From positions 1 through 5,388 of the forward strand of contig CAYGKP010000170.1 in NCBI GenBank assembly GCA_964350605.1: a stretch of 5,388 bases of DNA, in the 5' to 3' direction. Source of the DNA: CAYGKP01 sp964350605. Lineage in GTDB: Bacteria; Bacteroidota; Bacteroidia; Cytophagales; JAAEPT01. The notes below the pieces were generated by a model. That model made no database searches and was not told the DNA's origin. It was given only the letters and a program-made list of their open reading frames with translations. Within the stretch, counting starts at the first letter, position 1; the number at the start of each line of letters is the position of its first letter. Made by a program: the position numbers and the translations under genes. Positions 1 through 5,305 of this stretch are shown here, one piece after another.

Positions 1-1
1 G

Positions 2-1393
2 AGCTCCATTGATGAATCGATGCTCACGGGCGAATCCGTCCCTGTCGAGAAAGCGAAGGGCGACAAGGTCATCGGGGGTTCGGTCAACGGCCATCGCAGT
101 CTAACCGTACGCGTCGAGAAATCCGGTAAAGAAAGCTACCTGAGCCAAGTGGTCAAACTGGTGCAGGATGCCCAAAAGCAGAAGTCCAAAACCCAACGAT
201 TGGCCGACCGGGCGGCGGGTTGGCTATTTTATCTCGCTCTTGGTGCAGGCATCATCACGACTGTCGTATGGGCCGCTTTGGGCGATGACTGGTCGTCGAT
301 CTTGGAACGCACGGTGACTGTCATGGTCATCGCTTGTCCACATGCCTTGGGCTTGGCGATCCCTTTGGTTGCCTCGATTTCTACAAGTCTTTCCGCAAAG
401 CGAGGTCTTCTGATCCGCAACCGGACAGCGTTCGAGCGCGCCAACAAGGTGACCACTATGATCTTTGACAAGACAGGCACGTTAACCGAGGGCAAATTTC
501 GCGTTCAATGGGTCGAGGTCTTGCAGAAGAATCTCAGTGAAGAGGAGCTACTTCGTTTGACTGCTGGATTGGAACAGGCCTCCGAGCACCCCATTGCTTC
601 GGGCATCGTACAGTCTGCCAAAGATCGAGGCCTTTCTCCCCCCACTTGTCAGGACTTCCAGACGATTGCTGGGAAGGGTGCTCAAGGTAAGGTGGAGAGA
701 AAAATGATTGGAGCTGTCAGCCCCGGTTATCTAAAAGAGAAAGGCATCGATGTTCCCGACCTCACCGAAAAAATCAACGACAGTCAAACGGTCATCTACG
801 TATTGATTGAAGAGCAACTGGCAGGGGTCATCGCTTTGGCTGATCAGATTCGTAGTGAATCTCAGGAAGCCGTCTCGCAGCTTCAGGCGCAAGGCATTCG
901 TGCGGTGATGGCAACGGGCGACAACGAACGGGTCGCTCGCTCGGTGAGTGAGCAGCTTGGTCTCGACGAGTGGCATGCAGGTGTGCTACCCGACGAGAAA
1001 CAGACGCTAATTAAGGAGTTGAAGAAACGTGGCGAGGTTGTGGCCATGACAGGCGACGGTGTGAACGACGCACCCGCTCTTGCCGCAGCCGATCTCGGCA
1101 TTGCGGTGGGCTCAGGTACTGACGTTGCTGCTCAGACAGCAGACATCATCTTGGTGAACAGCAACCCGCTCGACATTGTCCGGATGATTGCACTGGGTAA
1201 AGCGACCCGCCGAAAGATGATCCAAAACCTGATTTGGGCCACAGGTTACAATGTGGTAGCCCTCCCCATCGCGGGTGGTGCGCTCCTTTGGGCAGGCATC
1301 TCGATCTCTCCTGCCATTGGCGCGGTGCTCATGAGCCTCAGTACAATCATCGTTGCAGCGAATGCGCAGTTGCTTCGTAGAGCAGCGAGTTAA
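2..1393 (+). CDS. copB: CopB-type (P1B-3) heavy-metal-translocating ATPase, C-terminal part
   Basis: Inner-membrane P-type ATPase that uses ATP hydrolysis to move a heavy-metal cation, most likely copper, out of the cytoplasm. The gene enters from the left edge in frame, so the start, the N-terminal metal-binding region and the first membrane helices are missing; 463 residues remain. Numbering from the first visible codon, the actuator TGES is at 9-12, a membrane helix pair at about 73-128, CPH at 112-114, the phosphorylated DKTGT at 156-160, the nucleotide-domain HP at 196-197, TGDN at 305-308, GDGVND at 351-356, and two last helices at about 409-455. CPH instead of CPC, together with GYN (415-417), the MSxST motif (444-448) and N454, marks the P1B-3/CopB subgroup. 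Family knowledge assigns this subgroup to copper or silver, but the exact ion is inferred. All catalytic motifs are intact. The two-component system downstream supports a metal-response role. Confidence 0.93.
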   Translation, partial: SSIDESMLTGESVPVEKAKGDKVIGGSVNGHRSLTVRVEKSGKESYLSQVVKLVQDAQKQKSKTQRLADRAAGWLFYLALGAGIITTVVWAALGDDWSSILERTVTVMVIACPHALGLAIPLVASISTSLSAKRGLLIRNRTAFERANKVTTMIFDKTGTLTEGKFRVQWVEVLQKNLSEEELLRLTAGLEQASEHPIASGIVQSAKDRGLSPPTCQDFQTIAGKGAQGKVERKMIGAVSPGYLKEKGIDVPDLTEKINDSQTVIYVLIEEQLAGVIALADQIRSESQEAVSQLQAQGIRAVMATGDNERVARSVSEQLGLDEWHAGVLPDEKQTLIKELKKRGEVVAMTGDGVNDAPALAAADLGIAVGSGTDVAAQTADIILVNSNPLDIVRMIALGKATRRKMIQNLIWATGYNVVALPIAGGALLWAGISISPAIGAVLMSLSTIIVAANAQLLRRAAS

Positions 1394-1413
1394 ACGATGT
1401 GTCAGTTTGACTG

Positions 1414-1476
1414 CCGTCAAGTAGCTCTTTCAACTGGTACAATCTCTCAAACTCCGCCAAGTAGGGTTTGAACTGG
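1414..1476 (+). repeat. Imperfect direct repeat pair in spacer
   Basis: Two copies of a roughly 24-base element lie at 1414-1437 and 1454-1476, with start points 40 bases apart. They share CCG, then CAAGTAG, a variable centre, and AACTGG at the end, with about five differences including a one-base gap. The second copy lies close upstream of the terminator-like hairpin. The role is unknown. It could be a degenerate local duplication or a protein-binding site. Confidence 0.45.
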
Positions 1477-1501
1477 CTCCAGTCATCCTCCCCGACGAGA
1501 A

Positions 1502-1539
1502 AAAGACGGCGACTTCATGAAAATGGGGTTGCCGTTTTT
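1502..1539 (+). terminator. Probable Rho-independent terminator after the ATPase gene
   Basis: ACGGCGAC (1506-1513) pairs with GTTGCCGT (1528-1535) through eight positions with one G-U pair. An A-rich arm (1502-1505) opposite TTTT (1536-1539) can extend the stem. The loop is 14 bases and contains the small palindrome TTCATGAA. The T-run on the 3' side is where an intrinsic terminator for the ATPase transcript would have it. The A-run on the 5' side means it might also work for transcription from the right. The long loop lowers confidence. Confidence 0.6.
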
Positions 1540-1580
1540 GCTTTCAGGGCTTTGTTGGTTATACCAGAAGCAGGGGTGGA

Positions 1581-1609
1581 GTTGCCGACGGGAGTAGCGG
1601 AAAGGCAAC
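1581..1609. repeat. Short inverted repeat GTTGCC/GGCAAC
   Basis: GTTGCC (1581-1586) and GGCAAC (1604-1609) are perfect complements separated by 17 bases. A copy of GTTGCC also occurs in the right arm of the terminator-like hairpin at 1528-1533, so the GGCAAC arm could pair with either. No T-run follows, so it is not a terminator by itself. It may be a leader structure or chance. Confidence 0.3.
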
Positions 1610-1621
1610 CACATGGGTTAA

Positions 1622-1657
1622 GGTCTTTCTTAAAGACCCCTCATCCTTTCTTAAGAC
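1622..1657 (+). promoter_or_regulatory. Candidate operator: CTTTCTTAA repeats before the two-component operon
   Basis: CTTTCTTAA occurs at 1625-1633 and again at 1646-1654, each followed by (A)GAC. The copies start exactly 21 bases apart, two helical turns, so they would lie on the same DNA face. The first copy sits inside a perfect 7-base inverted repeat, GGTCTTT/AAAGACC, with a 3-base centre (1622-1638). The second contains the palindrome TCTTAAGA (1649-1656). Paired direct repeats upstream of the gene are typical binding sites for OmpR-family regulators, so autoregulation by the adjacent regulator is a reasonable inference. No clear -35/-10 pair could be assigned; TATTGT at 1666-1671 is a weak -10 candidate. 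Confidence 0.45.
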
Positions 1658-1673
1658 TTATCTCGTATTGTTT

Positions 1674-1679
1674 GGGGAG
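1674..1679 (+). promoter_or_regulatory. Shine-Dalgarno-like site deciding the regulator start
   Basis: GGGGAG lies 12 bases before ATG 1692. The spacing is longer than ideal, but this is the clearest ribosome binding site in the window. It overlaps the extra codons that a TTG start at 1668 would require. It therefore supports ATG 1692, where the protein begins directly with the conserved RILLVEDE strand. Confidence 0.55.
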
Positions 1680-1691
1680 ATTGCACCCATC

Positions 1692-2372
1692 ATGCGAATC
1701 CTACTCGTCGAGGACGAACCCAAAGTGGCCGCCTTCGTAAAAAAAGGCCTGGAAGCCCATCAGATTCACTGCGAGGTGGCTTTCGATGGAACCATCGGGT
1801 ATTCGATGGCCCAACGCCAGCCCTTCGATGTGATCATCTTGGATGTGAACCTGCCAGGCATTAATGGCTTCGACTTGTGCGCCAAGATTCGCGGCCTCGA
1901 TGCGAGCCAGCCGGTCCTGATGTTAACCGCCCTCGACAGCCTCGACGACAAAGCCCAAGGCTTCGGCGCGGGGGCCGACGACTACTTGGCCAAGCCGTTC
2001 GAACTGCGTGAACTAGTCCTGCGGTTGCAAGCGCTTTCGCGCCGACGGGGCTCGGGATCTTCTCCCACGCAAACGGTGCTTCGCTTCGAGGATTTGGAAC
2101 TGAACACTTCAGAGAAAATGGCCCACCGTGGTGGTCTGTCGATCACCTTGGCCCCCAAGGAATACATGCTGCTCGACTACCTGCTACGCCACCCCGGACG
2201 GGTGATCAGCAAGAACGAATTGCTCGAACGGGTTTGGGAGGTCGACTACGACCCGGGGACCAACGTGGTGGAGGTCTGCGTCAACAACCTGCGCAAAAAA
2301 ATCGACCGCGATTTCGAGCCCAAGCTGCTCCACACAGTCTACAAAATGGGGTACGTGCTGCGCATCACCTAA
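1692..2372 (+). CDS. OmpR/CusR-family DNA-binding response regulator
   Basis: Cytoplasmic transcription factor of a two-component system, phosphorylated by a sensor kinase and then binding promoter DNA. It has 226 residues, a normal length for this family. The receiver domain covers about 2-115, with acidic residues E7 and D8, phospho-acceptor D51 in ILDVNLPG, switch residue T79, Y98 and K101 in the KPF motif. A winged-helix domain follows at about 128-226, including the recognition region around DPGTNVVEV and NNLRKKID. The DPGTNVV signature resembles metal regulators such as CusR, CopR and PcoR. The C-terminal hairpin reads TVYKMGYVLR where enterobacterial members have TVRGxGY. The kinase gene starts 9 bases after the stop, so the two form an operon. 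The ATPase next door suggests metal-responsive control. ATG 1692 was chosen over TTG 1668 because the first receiver strand starts there and a GGGGAG site precedes it. Confidence 0.94.
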   Translation: MRILLVEDEPKVAAFVKKGLEAHQIHCEVAFDGTIGYSMAQRQPFDVIILDVNLPGINGFDLCAKIRGLDASQPVLMLTALDSLDDKAQGFGAGADDYLAKPFELRELVLRLQALSRRRGSGSSPTQTVLRFEDLELNTSEKMAHRGGLSITLAPKEYMLLDYLLRHPGRVISKNELLERVWEVDYDPGTNVVEVCVNNLRKKIDRDFEPKLLHTVYKMGYVLRIT

Positions 2373-2381
2373 CTTAGGTTT

Positions 2382-3755
2382 ATGCCCATTCGCCTACGGC
2401 TCGCCTTCCAGTTTACCCTGATGGTGGGGGTGCTACTCGCCGCTTTTTCGGTAGTCGTCTATTTTCAGTACGCCGCCAGCCGCAGCGGGGAATTTTACAG
2501 CCGCCTGGACGCCAAGGCCAGTGTCACCGCAGGCTTCGTCCTCGAGGGCGACAGCATCTCGACCTCCCAACTCGCCCGCCTGCACAGCGAAGACTTCGTG
2601 ACCCTATTCGATGAGGAGGAAATGCTCATCAACGTGCGCGAGAACGTGGTCTACTCCCTGCACGACCAAGCCCATCACGATCACATCAGCCTAAGCCCCG
2701 AGGAGATCCAAAAAGTCGAACAACGCGGCACCATCAACTACCGGAAGGGCGACCTACAAGCCGTTGCGAAATACGTGCATGGGATCGTGGTGGTGGCCAG
2801 TGCCGTCGATCGCCATGGGCTTGCGCGGAAAAAGCGTTTGCGCGACGACCTGCTGGTGGCCAACGGCGGGGCCTTGCTCCTGATCTGGGGGCTGGGGTAT
2901 TTGTTTGGCTGGCGAGCGTTGCGCCCCATTGCCTCGATCAACAAACAGGTCCAAGAAATTTCGGCCGAAGACTTGAGCCGCCGCCTGCACGTGGGCCGCG
3001 AACGTGACGAGCTCGCGCAACTCGCCCAGCACTTCAACCGCATGCTCGACCGCATCGAGGAAGGCTTCCGGATGCAGCGCAGCTTTGTTTCGCATGCCTC
3101 GCACGAGCTACGCACCCCCCTGACCACCCTTCGCGGGGAGTTGGAGGTGGCGTTGCTTCATCTGCATGACCCAAAGGAGGTGAAAGAAGGCCTCGAAGCG
3201 GCCCTTGAATCCATCGACCGGTTGGTGAAATTGACAAACAGCCTCTTGAGCCTCGCGCGCTACCAGACGGGTAACGTGGCTTCCTCATTCGACCCACTGG
3301 ACCTGGTGGGCGAGGTGCGCGAAGCCATCGGTCGCACCGAGCAGAATCACCCCACTCGTTCCATTCACCTGGACGTCAAAGCACGCAACGCGGTCATCAT
3401 GGGCCAGCACGAGTGGCTGCAAACGGTCCTTGGCAATTTGCTCGATAACGCCTGTAAATATTCCCCTGATACCACCCCAATCAAGGTGGCCATTTGGTCG
3501 GAAAAATCAACCATCGTCCTGACCCTTCGCGACCACGGAATCGGGATTCCAGAGGAAGATCTCACGCGGATCTTCGAACCACTTTACCGCAGCACGAACG
3601 CTCAAGGTGCTAAAGGGTTCGGCGTGGGGCTGGCCCTCACCCAAAACATCACCAGGCTGATGAAAGGGCACCTGACGCTGGAAAGGGCCAATCCAGGAAC
3701 CCAGGCGCGTCTCATTTTTCCACTGGTAGATGAGCCCCGAGTAAATGAATCATGA
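2382..3755 (+). CDS. Membrane sensor histidine kinase, probable metal sensor (CusS-like)
   Basis: Inner-membrane kinase of 457 residues, partner of the regulator encoded 9 bases upstream. Helix 1 (about 8-30) follows a short Arg-containing N-terminus. An extracytoplasmic sensor region (about 31-156) comes next, then helix 2 (about 157-177) and a HAMP linker (about 178-230). The dimerisation/phospho-acceptor domain has SHASHELRTPL, with H241 the phosphorylated histidine. The ATPase domain shows the N box NLLDNACKY (352-360), G1 DHGIGIP (384-390), F box IFEPLYR (397-403) and G2 GFGVGLAL (412-419). All catalytic boxes are intact. The sensor region has a histidine cluster (H94, H98, H99, H101, with D95 and D100), preceded by an acidic patch (77-80). 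This fits divalent or copper ion sensing but does not prove it. No good Shine-Dalgarno precedes ATG 2382, so translation is probably coupled to the regulator. Kinase identity is certain; the ligand is inferred from the neighbouring ATPase. Confidence 0.92.
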   Translation: MPIRLRLAFQFTLMVGVLLAAFSVVVYFQYAASRSGEFYSRLDAKASVTAGFVLEGDSISTSQLARLHSEDFVTLFDEEEMLINVRENVVYSLHDQAHHDHISLSPEEIQKVEQRGTINYRKGDLQAVAKYVHGIVVVASAVDRHGLARKKRLRDDLLVANGGALLLIWGLGYLFGWRALRPIASINKQVQEISAEDLSRRLHVGRERDELAQLAQHFNRMLDRIEEGFRMQRSFVSHASHELRTPLTTLRGELEVALLHLHDPKEVKEGLEAALESIDRLVKLTNSLLSLARYQTGNVASSFDPLDLVGEVREAIGRTEQNHPTRSIHLDVKARNAVIMGQHEWLQTVLGNLLDNACKYSPDTTPIKVAIWSEKSTIVLTLRDHGIGIPEEDLTRIFEPLYRSTNAQGAKGFGVGLALTQNITRLMKGHLTLERANPGTQARLIFPLVDEPRVNES

Positions 3756-3782
3756 GGGATTTCTAAGTGCAGGGGCCTTTGT

Positions 3783-3814
3783 GGTCTGATTTTCAATGGA
3801 TTAAGACCGTTTTT
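3783..3814 (+). terminator. Weak terminator-like hairpin after the kinase gene
   Basis: GGTCT (3783-3787) pairs with AGACC (3804-3808) and is followed by GTTTTT (3809-3814), the order expected of an intrinsic terminator. The stem is only 5 base pairs and the loop 16 bases, so it is weak. It lies 28 bases after the kinase stop and before the bicarbonate transporter gene, where a boundary between metal and carbon transcripts is expected. Confidence 0.4.
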
Positions 3815-3836
3815 CTATGCTTTCGAGCCGGTGAAT

Positions 3837-3874
3837 CCTCACCAAATGCTCATCGAAATCACAGACCCTCACCA
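3837..3874 (+). repeat. CCTCACCA direct repeat upstream of sbtA
   Basis: CCTCACCA occurs at 3837-3844 and 3867-3874, start points 30 bases apart (about three helical turns), within the 170-base spacer before the transporter gene. Downstream, TGCG (3883-3886) and CGCA (3892-3895) form a small dyad. TATGCT (3816-3821) is a possible -10 element, but no matching -35 was seen. The repeats could be an activator site for the carbon operon, for example for a LysR-type regulator, but 8-base matches can arise by chance. Confidence 0.3.
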
Positions 3875-3925
3875 GCTTCCGCTGCGTATTTCGCATCAGT
3901 ACTTCCACGTAACTGACCTCGCGCC

Positions 3926-4966
3926 ATGGATATGCACGCATTGGTGGACAACATCAGCCACCCACCCATCCTCTTCTTCCTTCTGGGTATGCTGGCGATC
4001 CTCGCCAAGTCGGACCTGGAGATTCCGCCCCAGATCGCAAAACTGCTTTCGCTCTACCTCTTGTTCGACATTGGCTTCAAAGGCGGTGTTGAATTGTCGG
4101 AGAGTGGCCTCACACCAGTGGTTGGCGAAGTCATGGGGGTCTGCATGGCCTTCTCCTTCCTGATCCCCATCGCCATGTACCGCGTGCTACGCCTTAAGCT
4201 CGACGTGTACAATGCCGGTGCCATTGCCGGAACATATGGCTCGGTTTCGGCTGTAACCTTCGCCACAGCCACTGCCTACCTAAGCAACATGGGTGAGCCT
4301 TTCGGCGGCTACATGGTTGCTGGGATGGCGCTGATGGAATCGCCTGCCATCATTGCGGGCCTGATCCTGATCCGCTGGAACGTTCAACGCGACGCCCGAA
4401 AAGTCAGCCAAGAAGGCATGCTGGTTGAACAACGTGAATCGGTTGCGATGGGTTTTGTGCCCGCCAAAACCAAAGGTATCAACTGGAGCCACATCCTGCA
4501 GGAGGCCCTGTTCAACGGCTCGGTCTTCTTGTTGATCGGTAGCCTACTGATCGGCTACACCAGCGGTCACACCGGCAAAGAAGAACTCGCACCCTTCACT
4601 GAAGACATCTTCAAAGGCATGCTCTGCTTCTACATGCTTGACATGGGGATGCTCGCCGCCCGTCGCTTTAAAGACTTGAAGAAAAACGGGGCCTTCCTGA
4701 CCCTCTTTGGCTTGGCCTTCCCGCCAGTGATGGGCATGGTCGCCATTGCGGCGGCCTATGCCATGGGCTTGCAGCCCGGTGATGCCTTGCTGCTGACCGT
4801 GCTTGTCGCCTCGGCCTCCTACATCGCTGTGCCTGCGGCCATGCGGATCTCGGTACCGGAAGCCAACATGAGCCTTCTGCTACCCATGTCCCTTGGGATC
4901 ACCTTCACCTTCAACATCGTAGTCGGCATTCCGCTGTATTACACCATCATCCACGCCATATGGTAA
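3926..4966 (+). CDS. sbtA: SbtA-family sodium-dependent bicarbonate transporter
   Basis: Inner-membrane transporter that, in characterised cyanobacterial members, imports HCO3- together with Na+ at high affinity. The protein has 346 residues and about ten hydrophobic segments in two related halves, somewhat shorter than the roughly 370 residues of cyanobacterial SbtA. The first half carries GTYGSVSAVTF (102-112) and ALMESPAIIAG (135-145). A polar cytoplasmic linker (about 150-187) follows. The second half carries the family signature SASYIAVPAAMR (296-307), PEANMS (311-316) and SLGITFTFN (322-330), then GIPLY (334-338). Cyanobacterial proteins usually have PEANPS and TFPFN, so Met and Thr replace two prolines here. 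ATG 3926 is the first start after an in-frame TGA at 3914; ATG 3932 is an alternative. No Shine-Dalgarno is evident. The next gene, SbtB-like, overlaps its end by 7 bases, which strongly supports the call. Transport by this member and its ion dependence are inferred from the family. Confidence 0.93.
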   Translation: MDMHALVDNISHPPILFFLLGMLAILAKSDLEIPPQIAKLLSLYLLFDIGFKGGVELSESGLTPVVGEVMGVCMAFSFLIPIAMYRVLRLKLDVYNAGAIAGTYGSVSAVTFATATAYLSNMGEPFGGYMVAGMALMESPAIIAGLILIRWNVQRDARKVSQEGMLVEQRESVAMGFVPAKTKGINWSHILQEALFNGSVFLLIGSLLIGYTSGHTGKEELAPFTEDIFKGMLCFYMLDMGMLAARRFKDLKKNGAFLTLFGLAFPPVMGMVAIAAAYAMGLQPGDALLLTVLVASASYIAVPAAMRISVPEANMSLLLPMSLGITFTFNIVVGIPLYYTIIHAIW

Positions 4967-5274
4967 CCCAACTGCTTAAACTCGAACTGGTCTTTCCCGA
5001 GCCGTTGCTCGAAACCGTCCGCGAACAACTCGAAGCCGCCGGTGCGCCCTTCGACACGATCTACGCCCCCAAGGGCGGGCGTGGGCCGCGCAGCGGGGAA
5101 ACCCAAGCCTCTGGTCTGGGTAGCCTGGATACCCTTCACTTGATTACCCTTTGCGAAATCCGCGTGCTCGACGAGCTGCGCGCCTTCCTCGAAGACATGG
5201 TCGAGAAATACGGGGCCTTGGTTTACTACCAAGTGGTCGACTGTCTACAACCTCAAGCCCATCGGGTGGCTTAG
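4960..5274 (+). CDS. sbtB: SbtB-like PII signalling protein, regulator of SbtA
   Basis: Small cytoplasmic protein of 104 residues. In cyanobacteria SbtB is a trimeric PII-like protein that binds adenine nucleotides, including cAMP and AMP, and docks on SbtA to inhibit or tune bicarbonate uptake. The sequence fits a ferredoxin-like PII fold: strand KLELVF (7-12), helix (about 14-27), strand FDTIYA (31-36), a flexible T-loop rich in Gly, Arg and Ser (about 37-56, GGRGPRSGE resembling the loop of known SbtBs), strand LITLCEIRV (61-69), helix (71-84) and strand ALVYYQVVD (86-94). The short tail has one cysteine, C95, and lacks the two-cysteine CGPxGC tail known from many cyanobacterial SbtBs, so redox control through that disulfide is not expected. 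ATG 4960 lies inside the last sbtA codons (ATGGTAA), implying translational coupling and matched production. Overall similarity is modest, so the assignment leans partly on gene position. Confidence 0.82.
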   Translation: MVTQLLKLELVFPEPLLETVREQLEAAGAPFDTIYAPKGGRGPRSGETQASGLGSLDTLHLITLCEIRVLDELRAFLEDMVEKYGALVYYQVVDCLQPQAHRVA

Positions 5275-5305
5275 TCTATCTCAGTGTACTCCTCTATCAT
5301 TGACT

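Larger units (their letters stand above)
1394..1691. other. 298-base intergenic spacer between ATPase and response regulator genes
   Basis: No convincing gene was found on either strand. From left to right it holds an imperfect 24/23-base direct repeat (1414-1476), a terminator-like hairpin (1502-1539), a smaller inverted repeat (1581-1609) and repeated CTTTCTTAA elements (1622-1657) just before the regulator gene. A + strand open frame starting at TTG 1468 gives an Arg-, Ser- and Pro-rich product with no recognisable family features and overlaps the regulator start, so it is not called. A minus-strand open stretch (1350-1514) is discussed as a finding. The layout suggests that the ATPase transcript ends here and the two-component operon has its own promoter. 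Confidence 0.6.

Noticed and set aside
1112..1420. Minus-strand 102-codon frame opposite the ATPase 3' end
   Set aside because: It is antisense to conserved ATPase motifs, and the product is Cys/His/Arg-rich without recognisable family features.
1540..1620. Possible tRNA or structured small RNA in the spacer
   Set aside because: No cloverleaf, T-loop GGTTCRA or CCA end could be built. Only a 6-base inverted repeat was found.
1668..1691. Upstream TTG start adding 8 residues to the response regulator
   Set aside because: The receiver fold begins at ATG 1692, and the extra codons overlap the GGGGAG site.
1468..1740. 90-codon + strand open frame with TTG start, in the spacer and overlapping the regulator start
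   Set aside because: The product is low-complexity and Arg/Ser/Pro-rich with no family motif. The frame spans the terminator and operator elements and runs into the regulator in another frame.
2738..3127. Long minus-strand open frames opposite the histidine kinase
   Set aside because: They are antisense to strongly conserved kinase domains. Arg/Ser-rich shadow products are expected in GC-rich DNA.
3831..4163. 110-codon + strand frame with GTG start before and within sbtA
   Set aside because: It overlaps a well-supported transporter gene in another frame. Its product is Ser/Trp-rich and resembles an out-of-frame translation.
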